A stretch of DNA of 64,000 nt from Floccularia luteovirens (GCA_009739215.1 VSJF01000009.1:992001-1056000), one strand, 5' to 3'; shown: positions 1 through 12,500, counted from the stretch's first letter. The notes: generated by a model not told the origin, from the letters alone. Numbers and translations: made by a program.

Positions 1-536
1 GATCATTCGACCTCTCAGGACCTGGACACATAACTTCAACCGGTAGTATATGGGGTGACTTGATGAGGAAGATGAATTTGAATTAGTAAGGCTAATAGTC
101 ATATATTCAAATTCAAAAGCGAGCATGATTTCCTCACTCCCCTTATCCAACTCATCCTTAGTATCTTTCAATGGCGCCGAAATTAAGCGCTTACTTCCAC
201 CTCCGATATAAGGAGATCATTATCAAACTGAACGGTATAAGCAGATATTAGCATTTTGGCAGAACGCAGTGCGTTGTGTATTGTATTACAGTATATGTTA
301 GGTAGTCTCCGACGTCTCTTGTTGATTATATATATTCCTTTATGAAATCATCCACAACATCAATCGCCTGTCTACAAAGATCCAATGATCACCTCACCCA
401 CCTGGTCCCACCCTGACTGCATAGCTTCATTAATCGGATGTGCACAATGCCTTTATCGATAGACATACACACATCCACAGTTCTCAGTTATCTGATCCTA
501 TAACTCGTTCGTCGATATCCTCAGAAAAACATTCAT
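1..536. other. Gene-free left edge and FMO upstream region
   Basis: I see no supported gene here. The last 200 bases lie directly upstream of the flavin monooxygenase start at 537 and presumably hold its promoter and 5' UTR, but no clear TATA element or operator stands out. Confidence 0.5.
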
Positions 537-2069
537 ATGGAAGTTTCGTTTAAAGATGCTCCTCTGAAGCCTAGAAGTATACTTGTGATTGGAGGGGGAC
601 CTACAGGCCTCGTCGCGCTTCGCAATCTGATTGAACGCGGTCAATTCGAACGTGTCGAGTTAGTTGAAAGGCGAGATGATGTTGGCGGAGCATGGTAAAT
701 TCCATATTTTACACAAGAATTTACAGGTATCTAATTATATGCGTTGACCAATGCGCAAATAAGGTACTTAGACAATACATCCTCACAACCACCACGCTGG
801 CCATCTCCTGCCTACCCTGGCCTGGTGGGGAATGTACTACCGGAATTCTTGTCTTTCTCGGGACACCCGTTTCCATTACCTCCAACTACTCCAGATCAAC
901 CTTTCCCCACGCTTGTAGAGACACATGCATATTTGCGTTCATTCGCGCAGAAGTACCTTGATTCAGGGGTTATCAGATTAAACTTAGAAGTTATTCGCGT
1001 AGAGGAACTGCCAGAAAAAGTGGGGTGGAACATCGTTTATAGGGACTGGAGTGATGCAGCAAGAGCAGAAGGACGTCTGGGGGAAGAAAGAGCAGAACAT
1101 TGGGATGCCGTAATGGTTTCAACTGGATGGTATGACACACCCGTTTGGCCGGAAACAGAAGGGTTAGATGTCCTCAGGGAGAAGGGACTAGCAAAACACG
1201 CGAAATGGTGGAGAAGTCCACAAGGATATGAAGGGAAAGTAAGTGAATAAATTGACATCAATACTGTTTCGGGAGTCATATATGTGATTTCACAGCGTGT
1301 CCTCGTTATTGGAAATGCAAATTCTTCAAATGATATGGCAGCACAGCTGGCGAAAGTTGTCCAAGCTCCTGTATATCAAAGTATTCGCCGCCCTGCTTTC
1401 CCTGGATTTCCTAGTCTCCCTGATGAGAGAATAGTAATGGTTGCTCCTGTGGCAAAGTATACACCCCGAGAAGATAAATTTGACGCCTTGCTTACAGACG
1501 GGACTGAAATCAAGGATTTGGAAGCCGTTCAACTAGGAACAGGGTATAGACCAAACACTGACTTTATTCATGTCCTTGACAACACCCCCGGTCACCACCC
1601 TCTAGAGGCGACACATCATCTCAATCACTTTAGAGTCCCAGACCTCCACCGGTTTATCCTCTATGCAAATAACCCGTCCTTAGCTTTCATAGGCGCAGTT
1701 CTCGCATATACACCTTATACTGTATATGACGTTGCTAGTACTTGGCTCGCTCTAGCATGGACTGGTGAAGTCTCCTACCCCAGCACTCCAGAAGGGCGAC
1801 TCGCATTTGAACGAGAGCGCCTAAATACAATGGAGAAGCGGAGGAATGGGATGGACAATCCTTCATCCCTTATGGTGTATAGTGTTCTGGGTGATTTCGA
1901 ACAGACATATACGTCAGAATTGAAAGAGGATATCGTCAGTGCGCGTCCAGAGCTGGATGAGTTACTTCCAGACTGGAATGATGAGAGAACGAAGGTCAGG
2001 GAGGCAATGTTCACAACCAAGCTTGAAGCATTGAAGTATCTACGTGATTGTGGTCGTGCTGATGATTAG
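537..2069 (+). CDS. Flavin-containing monooxygenase (FAD/NADPH-dependent)
   Basis: Three exons (537-694, 764-1238, 1296-2069) give 468 aa with phase preserved. The N-terminal Rossmann motif VIGGGPTGLVALRNL (about residues 15-29) binds FAD. Exon 3 opens with the second dinucleotide site, VLVIGNANSSNDMA, a variant of the FMO NADPH motif, followed later by the LGTGYRPN segment that matches the usual ATGxxP-type motif. Family members use NADPH and oxygen to oxygenate N, S or carbonyl groups of small molecules; the substrate here is unknown. Intron 1 appears to end in AAG rather than CAG or TAG, and the equivalent place in the downstream copy ends in GAG. A degraded tandem copy follows 240 bases downstream. 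There is no signal peptide, so the enzyme is probably cytosolic. The function class is firm and the physiological role is inference. Confidence 0.85.
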
Positions 2070-2308
2070 CGAACAGCATGTCGGGCGGCACATCAGGTCG
2101 GTTTATACACTTGGTATCTGAAGTATGAAATTATACACCAAATGCATCATGTCATCTTATCACGTCTTGTGCAAAAAAAATTACTATATCTATTATCATC
2201 ATAAAACAGGGTCAAGACTCAACGTTGTCAAAGAACGATTTTATTTCATTGTTATTCGGAACACAACACTCAAATTTCCTAGACCTACCAAACATCAGAG
2301 TCTGTCAT

Positions 2309-3811
2309 ATGGAAACTTCATCCAAAAATACCGTACCAAAACCTCGAAGGATTCTTGTGATCGGTGGGAGACCTACAGGTCTCGTCACGCTTAGAAATTT
2401 AGCAGATCGCGGCAAATTCGAACGTGTCGAGTTAGGTGGAAAGACGGGATGATGTTAGGTGGTGCATGGTAAAATCCCAGATTCAGCACGACTACCCAAA
2501 GATATCTAATTGATGATGAGAGGTATTTGGATCCGACCGTTACTTCGCCACCAAAAGGCTGCCAACTCGAGGGTGAACCACGCTGGCCATCTCCAGCATT
2601 CCCCGGACTAATAGGGAATGTGCTCCCCGAGTTTCTATCTTTCTCGGGTACCCGTTTCCGCCTCCTCCATCAACTCCGAACCAGCCTTTCCCAACAGTTG
2701 CGGAAATACACGCATATCTACGCTCGTTCGCGCAGCCATATCGTGATTCCGGTGTATGGGGACTGGGGTGGGGGGGCACGATCAGGAGGTTTTTTTGGGA
2801 AGGTGAGGGAAGAACTTTGGGATACTATTGTAGTTTCAATTGGGTGGTATGATACCCCCGTTTGGCCAGAAACAGAAGGGCTGGATCTTCTCAGAGAAAA
2901 GGTCTCGCACAACATGCGAAATGGTGGAGAGGACCACTAGGATATGACGGCAAAGTCAGTAATAATAGTCAGTGCCAGCCGTTGATTATGACCGCTCAAT
3001 GCCTTTATTTCGCAGCGTGTCCTAGTTGAAACGCCAACTCCTCAAATGATATCGCAGCGCAACTCGTGAGTATTGTACAGCCTCCTGTATATCAAAGCAT
3101 CCGCCGACCCATTTTGCCTGGTTTCCCAAGTCTCCCTGACGAGAGAATAGTAATGGTCGGCCCCGTAGCGAAGTATACCCTCCAAGAGAAATCAAGTTCG
3201 GGCAAATTCGATGTCTTACTGACAGACGGGACTGAAATCAAGGATTTGGACGCCGTTCAACTGGGAACTGGATACAGACCAAACAGACTTCATCCACGTC
3301 CTTGATAATACGCAATGTGACCTACACCCCTTGACGACAACCCATCACCTCAATCATTCTAAAGTCCCAAATCTGCACTGCTTTATCCTCTATGCAAATA
3401 ATCCATCCTTGGCTTTCGTGAGTGCAGCCGTCGTCTACACGCCTTACCCTGTCTATGACGTCGTCAGCACCTGGCTAGCTTTGATGGACGGGTGAAGTTT
3501 CCTACCCCGTCACACCAGAAGAGCGACTCATATTCGAACAGGAGCGCCTAGATATGGTGGAAAAGCGGAGGAAGGAAGTGGCCAACCCTTTGTCCCTGAT
3601 GGGGTATAGTGTCTTGGGTGACTATGAACAGATGTATGCGTCAGGGTTGAGAGCGGACATCGTCAATCCGCGTCCAGAGCTAGATAGGATACTCCCAGAG
3701 TGGAATAATGACAGAACGAAGGCCAGGGAAGCAATGGGAACAACAAAGCTTGAAGCATTGAAATACATGCGCTATCGTAGTCGCGCTGATGATATGCAAT
3801 CGTCATATTGA
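2309..3811 (+). pseudogene. Decayed tandem copy of the flavin monooxygenase
   Basis: The whole monooxygenase can be followed here by similarity to 537-2069, but it cannot be translated. The first glycine-rich motif reads GGRPTG instead of GGGPTG. The frame is lost right after it (stop near 2449). About 63 bases are missing in the middle, between the equivalents of DSGV and YRDW (near 2750). The second nucleotide-binding motif is partly deleted near 3020-3035. Further indels occur near 3285 and 3485. The last 85 residues (3554-3811) remain open and close to the intact copy. This is a classic duplicated-and-abandoned gene; the damage is spread over the full length, so it is unlikely to be sequencing error. 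Confidence 0.85.
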
Positions 3812-4203
3812 GTTTTACAACAGTTGGCCAGGGTGATTCATACACTGGGAGCAGCATGAACACAAATAGATAAACCGTGGTATAAATTTGGCTGCAGGTG
3901 TGGGAACGTTAGTATTTTATGGGTTAAGATAAAAATAACACTACCTAGGAACTCTATGTACAATCCATTCAAAAGTCATGGGGAAGCGGAAGATAGTGAA
4001 TATCAGGAAACGTAGAAGTGTTTGGCATAGTCAGGTAGTCAGAAGCACTGATACTATAATGGTTTGTCTACGGGACGCTCCGCAATTCCGAAAGAACGTA
4101 AGTAATAAAACCCCGCAGAAGGATTGCAACCAAACAAATAATTGGCATTACAATGTAGGGGTGAGTATTGACTTGCCAGTTTAGTAGGGCATGGCCGCCA
4201 GGA
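3812..4203. other. Intergenic, convergent 3' ends
   Basis: This lies between the 3' end of the decayed monooxygenase (+) and the 3' end of the F-box gene (-). I see no coding signal and no repeat. Confidence 0.4.
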
Positions 4204-5551
4204 TTAAACATGTGAGGGACTAATGAAGTCATCACCCTCAGTCCTGGTGTCAATCCTGATGATACCTCGTCTATGGTGATCGGAAAATTTTTCCCGAATA
4301 TGTTGAAGGGTGAATTCGGGAGTGTCTATACCGTGATTGATCTGGAATACCAGGTTTTGGAGGTCTCTGAAGGATTTTTTGTCAAGAGCCAGTCTGACTC
4401 GGTCTAGGGGCCAGGAGTAATGGAAATCATCCCAAGTTATCATTCTGAGGCGAAATGTGATACTTGTGAGGTGTTGAGATGTTATCGAGAGGAGAACGCT
4501 GTCGATCCATGGGAAAAATTGACGCTTATCTAGACCAATCAAGCCAAAAGAGTGTTTGGAAGGAAGTTGGATGTACGGATTCCCGAAGGAAATGGAGCGA
4601 AGCTCTGTGCAGCGACTGAGGTCTATTACCGACTCTACAAACAGAGATATAATATATCAAACGTGTAAAGACGTGGGGTATTTGTGACATACCTTCATCA
4701 TTTTCGACAGCATATGGCAGAGCCACTGTCAGGTGGTGTAGCGACGGACCTATTAAAGACAATAGCAATGTGGAGCGTGGTAGAAGGTCCCGATTTGTGC
4801 AATCTAACCAAAGTGAACGGAGGTTTCGGATTGATGTCTGATGGCAAAGCCACTTCAAAAGGCAAAGTTCGGGGAGTCTAAGGTTCAGCGAGGCCAGAGT
4901 GAACGGCAGCTGTTTCCTGTAAGCTGCTAGCCGTGCCTCCTCGTCTTCAGTAGAGTCAAACATGAGACAATTGCACTCCAGATATTTGAGGGCAGGCAGA
5001 GCACACAGAATATCAACTAGAAAAGAAAACTTTCCGAAGAAAATATTCTTCAAATCTAGACGTGTTATCGCTCTGCAAGCCCATCGGAGTTCCAGGAAAG
5101 GTGGATCTAAAGCGTCGTACCACTCAAAGTACGACAATTTGATACCAGTCACAAAAGTGGCCACGCTTGGGAGTCGTCCAACTGCGCCCCATGGTCGTAA
5201 ACCAATGAGACCGGCCTCCTGACCAATACGAAGATGTCCTGGTGGTTGATTATTATCCAGGAGTCGAAGAAATGGAGGAATGTCCTCGGGAAGAAAGATT
5301 AGCTGTCGAAATAAGTGGAAGCGTGCGGAGGACGACCACTCCGCGCATACAAGAGCACAAGACGCAAGTCCTGTCTTATCATTGTGTAGATGATCGATTA
5401 TTCTGTCAATGATTTCTGGTGGCACGCGGGCTTGAAATGATAGAAAGAATGACTTGGTTAGAAGCTCAACCACAGGTAGTACCAGAAGACATAATAAGAT
5501 CATGACATACTTTGCATAACATTCATGGTAGTGGAGGTGAAGGGGAACCAA
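4204..5551 (-). CDS. F-box protein
   Basis: Two exons (4693-5551 and 4204-4634, intron GTATGT..TTTGTAG of 58 bases) give up to 429 aa with phase kept. The F-box is plain at about residues 42-80: RVPPEIIDRIIDHL, then ALVCAEWSSSARFHLFR. The rest, rich in Leu with spaced LxxLxL stretches (for example LKYLECNCL and LRSLWLDC), suggests leucine-rich-repeat-like folding, as in many basidiomycete F-box proteins. Such proteins bring substrates to SCF ubiquitin ligases through Skp1; the substrate is unknown. The first roughly 40 residues before the F-box are very hydrophobic (MILLCLLVLPVVELL), which is unusual for the family. They may instead be an unspliced intron or the wrong start: a GTATGT donor sits at 5505-5510, but I could not find an acceptor that keeps phase. 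The true N-terminus is uncertain. Confidence 0.75.
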
Positions 5552-7229
5552 TATGACAATGTCTTGAAATTTAAAACCTGGGTAAATAGCCCGTGAAAAT
5601 ACATATTCTGGTTCGGATTGGTGAAGATAGTAGCTGGGCGTTTCTCCCCGAGGAAAAACCGCAAGTTCATATATCTGACTCAGAGTTCTCGATGTATTTA
5701 CCCTGCACTTACCTCATTCAATTCAGGATCTTGGACAGCTTGGATGAATTGGTAATAAAGGCTTGACAAAAATGACATTCAAAGTTCAAACATTCAATTA
5801 CAAGTCATAAAAATGTATGTATCCATCAGACAAACGCCCAACTCGCTGGTTAGTTCTTCCGAAGACTTTTGCAAGTACAACAGTAGAATAAACCAAACGT
5901 CCTCGAGACTCTCGTCAGCCAGAGCCATGTTCTCAGTATAACGAGTGGGCGCGGATGTCATCGATTGGATATGAAGGAAACGGCATTTGTAAAAATGCGA
6001 GACTCGGTCAGTTTCTGTAAACAGATCCTGTTCGAGTATGTTCTAAAGAAAATTAATTTTGATCAGGTTCGCTTTATATATTGACGAGTGTTGGTCCGTG
6101 CGTGGAGCAAAAATATTTCACGTGTCCACTGAGATCTACAGTGCGTTCTTCCATTTCTTCAGTATCTACTGTATGCTCAAGAAGTGCTGAAGCTTGAAGC
6201 TCAGTATTTTAACTTGAAGGTAACTCAACCGAAGTTTACTCCGGAACCATTTGTCGGTAAATTCTACGCAACACCTCCGAAGGTGATCCTTGGATTTACA
6301 GTGGGCCGCCGAATATGCGGAGGGATAACTTCAGCAGAATAAACATTCGGAATATTCTGTCGACCAGGGTTAGTAATCCCTACTACGTGTTTACGCGAAT
6401 GACGGCACATAGCAATGATTGCGCGATGGTCGCAATACGAATCCCTTGATTTACCGGAAAAGTCTCAGGAAGTCCAAGCAAGATAGGACGTCGATATCGA
6501 ATAATTCCGCAGTAGATGTCTTGGTCTTATCCTCAACAGCTAGAAATCTGTCACTTCATGAATTTATTCCTTCCTAAAAGCGCTGCATGGATGAAAAACC
6601 TCTGCACGTTCAAGATTCTACCCTGCCGGGGAAATTTTCGGTGATAACCCGCCTTCTTCAGAGAGGCACATATATGGATCATTGGATCAAACTCTGTCCT
6701 GAATGAATGATGCTTCTCGCTGAAAGAATTAAACGTTGTTATTGCCTTGTTAGGTTATGAAATTGCCAGCATCCTGTGGATAGATCGGTGTCCCGGGTAT
6801 CTCCCACATTGATGATATATCCTTGGTGAACAGCTTGTTCCAATTTTGATATCAAGACATCGGCCGTAAATTTTTGCGTGTCGAACGTCAATGTTGGAAA
6901 TAGGCTCAACAAAGTGTGCCATGCTGCTCATATCATCTTTATCGTGATAGAAAAAATGACACCTGTTTTTAGGGCATGACAAAGGACTCTATCATTATCC
7001 CAACCGCATGCTTGTGCATCCTATTTCCAATTCATTAACATCAGTCTATCAGGTACGCATGTGCCTTAATGATTCATTCTATCGTGAACCTATTGGTTCA
7101 CAAATAATACAAATACATTTTTTAAAGTCTATAATATTTTGTGTTCTATTGCGCTGAGTTATTTTATGGAATTCTAAAGGTTATTAATAATCGGCGTTAT
7201 ACTGTATCAAAACAATCGAAAGAACGAAA
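5552..7229. other. Long intergenic region without a supported gene
   Basis: This stretch of 1.7 kb separates the start of the F-box gene from the end of the transporter gene. Short open stretches exist on both strands, but none shows a recognisable domain or a phase-consistent exon chain. Nothing repetitive is obvious. Confidence 0.4.
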
Positions 7230-9139
7230 TCAAAATATAAGTTGGATCGTATACGCAGTCAAAGCAGTCATTGATATGAACATAAGGAAATATTGTGGAA
7301 TGAGGAAAGCAGAGAGATGTTCAGCACCTCCTGTTCCACTATACACCTGGGTCAAGAAAACCTGCGAAATCAAAAATCAGTCTTTTTCCATGCAAGAACG
7401 TCGAAGGCAAACTCATACCTGTGTGGTAGCCGTAGGAAGACACGAAAGGAAGCTGAAATGAATAAAACAGTTAGCCGACGCTGGACTTTTCACATCCAAA
7501 GAACCGCGATGGCAGACACTTACACGCAAACAAATCTGAGAACTTTGTCGTCTTTCGATATAAGCCCCACGGGTACAAAAATCTTTTCGCATACCAACAC
7601 CCCCAGTATTGGAACAATGACCATTTTCCCGATAGCAAGCCCAGAGATCGCTCCTAACGGTAGAGTCCGCCACTGGTTTCTGGGAACATCCATACGAGCA
7701 ATCGCAGAACCTAGAGAAATCAACCCGAGTGGTACCGATGCACCGCCAATGAAAGTCGTTGCATCCAACAAAAATGATAATGGGGGCAGCCCATCAGGAG
7801 CTGGAGGGATATGCGAGCCAGGCACTTGCACAAATAGGGCTTTCAGTGGAGATATCAAGGCGATAGGGAACGAAAGGAAAATAGCGATAGATGGAGGTGT
7901 GAGAACAGACTTGACGAAGGTGCGAAACAGGGGAAGGATCGATTTCCGACGTGATGTGGCGCAGGAGGGTTCAGGGGATGCGAGAGGATGTGGGGTTGAT
8001 TCATTGGTGGTTGTGGATCTGATTCCCGTGGGCTTGATGTTTTGATGGGATGACGTTTCTGGTCTTCCGACGTCGCTTGCACGTTCGAAAGATGGAGAAC
8101 GAGAAGGCAAGCCAGCTTCAGTTGGCACTGCTGTCGCCGCATCGTCCAGAAAAGATACATGTTTGCCAACTTCCAACGTTGGCTGTTTCTCAAGAGCAGA
8201 GCTTTCGACCCTGGAAAAGTTTTCGGTATTACTTATTACCGCCTTCTCTGTGTCATGAACCTGGGGATCCGGTTGTAACTGATGGCGCTGTACCAGTCTT
8301 TGAACGACTCGGGGTATTGTGCATAGTATGACTTTCCGCTTAATACGAATAGCCTCACGTATATCTTCATTCTCGACATCCGGTCCAACATAATCCATGG
8401 AGATCCATTTGTGGAAGCCAAGGGGAAATAATGTAATCTGTACACACTTTAGTTGGATTTAACAGGTAATACAGAATGCACACACCATGAATACGAGAAC
8501 AAAAGCAGAAAGGTACGCTACAGCCAAATTTTGGTCTTCAGTTCCATTGAATGGGGTATTAGCAGCTAAGCTCATGACCACAGCAGTTGCTATCAAAAAG
8601 AAAAGGTTCAACCAACTGTAATATTTTGATAACGAGAAAATCACTCACGAATGTCCCCAACGTTACCCCATCCGCCCGCGACGAGTATTCCGTATCTGAA
8701 TCGGTGTGGAACCCAGAAAAATTGTTTTACAATCCATGCAATAAGGACACCAATGATCTCATATAATACAGCAACTACTACAAGGGGCCCTGTCAGGTTT
8801 GCATTACAAGAATTTTGTGTGAGTGAAACTTGTACACTAGACATCGAAGTAAATCATAGTTTCACACCTAATGCACTGACATTATCAGAAGTAAATGCTG
8901 GTACGATCTTTGAGAACATCAGACATGGTAATGCGATGTTCAGTATGATTTGTCCCGCTCCTCTGGCTGCTACTGCTGGGAAAATGTCAAGTCTGGTGAT
9001 GACAAAGCCACATGTTGCAGTGATCATCCTTGAAATGATGCGTTGGTGGTTCATTTCAAGGAGGGAAACAGCAGAGAGATACCTACAAACGTAACAGGGG
9101 ACGGCACGAAATCCATATCAATGCACCGACCGATGACAT
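7230..9139 (-). CDS. Auxin efflux carrier (AEC) family membrane transporter
   Basis: Seven exons (9087-9139, 8868-9028, 8649-8789, 8486-8589, 7524-8437, 7419-7452, 7230-7361) join in phase to 512 aa. The start MSSVGALIWISCRPLLRL lies in an exon that is only found through the AAG acceptor at 9029. The N-terminal bundle holds the family hallmarks: ILNIALPCLMFSKIVPAF, then VPHRFRYGILVAGGWGNVGD. A hydrophilic loop of about 150 residues follows, then a second bundle of hydrophobic helices ending QVYSGTGGAEHLSAFLIPQY. This is the layout of the fungal AEC/membrane transport protein family (PF03547), which includes yeast ECM3-type proteins. These are multi-pass proteins of the endoplasmic reticulum or plasma membrane whose substrate in fungi is not established. 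The gene looks intact. Confidence 0.93.
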
Positions 9140-10062
9140 GATGATAATCTTGTCAGGTGTTCAGCAAAGCCTATCCTGTCGTGCTAACTGTGGAATATCT
9201 TCAGCCTAGTGGCTGCTTGGATGCAGACCGAGGAATTACAGTTTTTTATGGGGACTGAGAGAGAAATGGGAGAAGGGTTAGAGAACATGCTTGGGGGAAC
9301 GTTTGGATTCGCATCGGTATTAAGCTGAGCCGTATGAGTGATGGGATTTAAAAAAGAAAAAATAACTCGTAATCACCTTGAGTTGTGGTCCATCTCTACC
9401 GCTTGAGGAGGTTAGCTGAACCACGGCCGGTGATAAGCCGTGTGTTCCCTTTCCTAATTTTACCTCGGCCCGCTCTATCCGCTTTCACGTTTGTTCCTTT
9501 GCTCGAGAGTAAGAGTTGGTATAACATCAAGGCATCGCGACAACCATCTTAGATCATAAAAATTAAACGAACATCAGAATCGCCATTTGCATCATCAATG
9601 GATGAAAAAGGAATATTTCACCCACGAACACACTTTGATTGATGCACTGTAAATCTGCAACCACAAGCCTCAATGGTCCGTCGTCCAACCCGAAGATGTA
9701 TCTACCACCCACCAGCCTTATTATTGAAGCGGTATGATAGCACTTTGTTGACCAGGGAAAAAACCCTCGTTATATATACTAACACTGCCTCAGTTTGTAG
9801 CTTTCAGATGAGGCGGTGAATTTGCTCAAAGACGTTGGAGTATGCCATACCATCACCATCTAACCTATGTTAGATGGATGGATGATCAACTTATAGAAAT
9901 AGGTGCCTTCGAAATTTGATAGTCGAAGTGGACAGCGTTTTATCCATCAAGAAAGGAAGTGTATAACAAGACAAAGTTGAGCTCACGCCTCGTTCTGCTC
10001 ATCTATTTCTTTAGTGGACCAACATTCACGAAACTTGTTACTCAATTCTTGGCATTGGTGTC
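9140..10062. repeat. Duplicated upstream segment, copy 1
   Basis: There is no gene here. From about 9300 on, the sequence matches 12770-13690, the region upstream of the paralogue at 13698. Shared landmarks are a GCATCGGTATTRAGCTGAG block (9311 and 12780), TGGTCCATCTCTACCGCT (9391 and 12837) and AAATCTGCAACCACAAGC (9651 and 13080). The duplication therefore carried the gene together with about 0.8-0.9 kb of upstream DNA. The segment contains the presumed promoter of the membrane-protein gene starting at 10063. Confidence 0.75.
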
Positions 10063-11487
10063 ATGTTTTCCTCCCGTTGGTGGGTTATTCTATTTTAATT
10101 TATACTTCCCATTGAGGATCGAATATTCAGGTCTGTGATGTTTTTGGTTTCGATAGTCGGCCTCTGTTCCATCCTCAAAATCACAACTCAGACATGTTCA
10201 AATGGCAACGAAATTGAAGATAAGCGTGTGCCTCAAGTTATGTGGCTCAGTGTTGTTGTAGAGAGTGGAGATCCTGCATTCATCGACGCTCAGCTTGTAA
10301 ACGAGACAGTAGGCAGCAATCAGGGATTGGTGACTTCCGTTGCTTGTGGAATAGTACTCCTTCCTTCCCAGTAAGTATCATTTACATTGTTGTGCACATA
10401 TATTTTCTAGCTAAAATGTTATAGCTTAGGATATGTTATTCAAATCATCATCGACACTGTGTAGGTTTCAATGCGGTTAATAGCATGGATAATTATATTG
10501 ACTGAAACGATCAGAACTCGTAATATTGTCGCTGAATCCAAACCTTTTGATAATTTCCTGCCTGGTAGCCAAATATTGCCAAGATATCTAGACCCACTTA
10601 CCTCAGACCTCCTGCTTGATTCTAGCAGAGACTCCTCGCCTGAACCTAATAGTAGCAGCAATGGTGGTCTTTTATCAAGCATTCTATCTCCTATCGTCAG
10701 TGAGACTCCCACCGCATCCTCACTGAGGACGCCGAGAACTACATCTACACCCGCGCCGACACCTACTGTGCCGATCCTCACATCCTCAGCTATCATGCCA
10801 ATCCCCACTCCCCCACTTCCACCTCCACCTATCATGACAAACTTCCCCAACGTGGTGACCAATATAGAGGTGACTTCCTTCACAACCCAAGTCTTACCGA
10901 CAACTAGTCCGACAATGCAATCGGTACCCCACGAGTCACTTTCCATGTCATTTTCCATGTCATCTTCCATGTCATCATCTTTTTCTACGAAGACATCTTC
11001 TCCGGTTCCATCATCATCCTTAACGACATCAGATACACAACTACCAAGCACAACTGGCACAACTGCTTATGGAACTCCCACAACTAATGCAAAGCCTTCT
11101 GCAGCTCACATTAATGAGATTGTGGGTGTAGTCCTAGGAGCTCTGGCTGGCCTGGGGATCTTAGGGGGATTGTTGTGCTATCGACGATGCAAAAAGAAGC
11201 GACCCTTCGCAAGTGATCCAGATCCGTCGTTTATGGCCCAGCATACCACTCCCCACTACAATATGTCTCAACCACATAGCATCATCTCAGTTTTGACGGA
11301 AGGGACAGTCGAGGAACCTGTTCCTACCAGGGATGAAGTTCATTTTTTGCAACAACGAATAGACACACTGCAACAACAGATCTGGCAGGTGGAACAACAA
11401 CGGCAGGACTCAAATATGACAGGTTATGAACTCAATTTTGATGATCCCCCACCATTGTATCATTCGCCTACTTCTGAAAATTGCTAG
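10063..11487 (+). CDS. Single-pass membrane protein with Ser/Thr-rich ectodomain and PPxY tail (copy A)
   Basis: Four exons (10063-10079, 10131-10370, 10425-10460, 10515-11487) join to 421 aa. A 17-base first exon encodes MFSSR plus part of W and is followed by a hydrophobic signal (MFLVSIVGLCSIL). Next come an ectodomain of about 100 residues with few cysteines, a long Ser/Thr/Pro-rich stalk, one transmembrane helix (HINEIVGVVLGALAGLGILG) and a basic stop-transfer CYRRCKKKR. The cytoplasmic tail holds a Gln-rich heptad segment (FLQQRIDTLQQQIWQVEQQ) and ends in FDDPPPLY, a PPxY motif of the kind bound by WW domains of NEDD4/Rsp5 ubiquitin ligases. The layout resembles fungal wall-stress sensors such as Mid2, but I see no sequence relation to them, so a sensor role is inference. 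Four related loci lie in this window. Confidence 0.82.
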
Positions 11488-11717
11488 CAACAGTTAATAT
11501 CTGTTAAATGTGTCGCAGATAATGTATTGTAGTGAATTTTGCATTCTCTGGCCTCTTACAAAGTAACGCTCTTTATAATGACAACAAACAACAAACTTTT
11601 GGTTTGCAGTCTCTTCCCCTTTTTTGCAAAAACTCCCACAACAAGGTACAGTATCGCACAGTATAACTGCGTCTTACCGTACTGTCGAACATAAATAAAT
11701 CCTTGCTAATTACTGCT

Positions 11718-11910
11718 GATTTCAATAGAGGTGGCGCGAAGACACCATAATAGTCGGAAGACACGTCAGATTTGTGTATGAATCACAGATATATCTGTTC
11801 TTTGTAGATTTTTGTGTATTTGAATCTAGGAAACATTCTACAGGTGAGTCGAGGTAAAAACTGTGTCATTTCATGTGAAGAAAGTCTAGTAAGTATTTCG
11901 ATAAAATTTG
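11718..11910. repeat. Diverged relative of the inverted-repeat arm
   Basis: It shares ordered blocks with the arm at 36677: GCTGATTTCAATAGAG, TGTAGATTTTTGT, ACATTCTACAGGTG and TAGTAAGTATTTCGAT, with diverged DNA between them. It lies 230 bases past the stop of copy A. Confidence 0.6.
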
Positions 11911-12149
11911 TGTCTCAAAAGCTTTATCTCAGCGCCAAACCAATTTGCGGCATTGTAGGAACTCTCTAGGATATTTCGCAGGTGCAGTAGAAACAGTCCC
12001 ATGGAAGACCCACGGAAGCTGCAACCACAAGCTTCAATGACTCATCAGACTCGGAAGGGGGGGTACAATAGCGGGTTTCACTTTGCCTTGCCTACATATA
12101 TGTCAGAATATATCTATAGACCCCCGGCGGTCCTGGTCAATGTTCATTC

Positions 12150-12500
12150 AACTTATAAAATAATATTAGATGTCTTCAGCGAGTCAAATCATGCCATCAT
12201 TAGTCGAAATTTTGATATCTGATGAGACGAAGTGAACAGGTTGTTGTGGCGTAGTATCCATCAAGAAAGGAAGTGCATAACAAAACAAAATTGACCTCTC
12301 GTCTTGTTCTACTCATCTATTTCTTTGGCGTACCCATGTTCATGAAACTCGTTCCTACTCACGGCAATGGTCAGCAATACCTCGTACCTGTTTAAATATG
12401 TCACAGTGAGTTTCTACACTCTTCGCCCTCTTACTGAAGGAATGCTCTTTGCAAAACAACTCTAGATTTGTTGTCTCTGCTCCTTTTTACCAACACCTTC
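12150..12500 (+). pseudogene. Ghost copy of the PPxY membrane gene: flanks only, coding region lost
   Basis: The first part (about 12160-12375) matches the DNA directly upstream of copy B: GAGTCAAATCATGCCATCAT, TGATATCTGATGAGACGAAG, AGAAAGGAAGTGCATAACAA and ATCTATTTCTTTGGC. The match stops just short of the coding start. From about 12376 the sequence continues with what matches the 3' end and 3' flank of copy A (CAGCAA, CTGTTTAAATATGTCACAG, CTCTTACTGAAGGAATGCTC). About 1.4 kb of gene body is missing between the two parts. This is best read as a third tandem copy from which the gene body was deleted. Confidence 0.7.

Noticed and set aside
5432..5510. Possible 5' intron in the F-box gene (GTATGT...TTTCAAG)
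   Set aside because: The donor and the only suitable acceptor do not keep phase, so I left the frame unspliced and flagged the N-terminus as uncertain.
7293..8045. 250-codon plus-strand open frame opposite the AEC transporter
   Set aside because: It lies entirely over exons 5-7 of a well-supported transporter on the other strand and shows no domain.
10440..11060. Long minus-strand open frame opposite the PPxY membrane gene
   Set aside because: It is the reverse of a Ser/Thr/Pro-rich coding stretch, gives a Val/Gly/Asp-rich product without a domain, and the same mirror appears at 14260-14628 opposite copy B.
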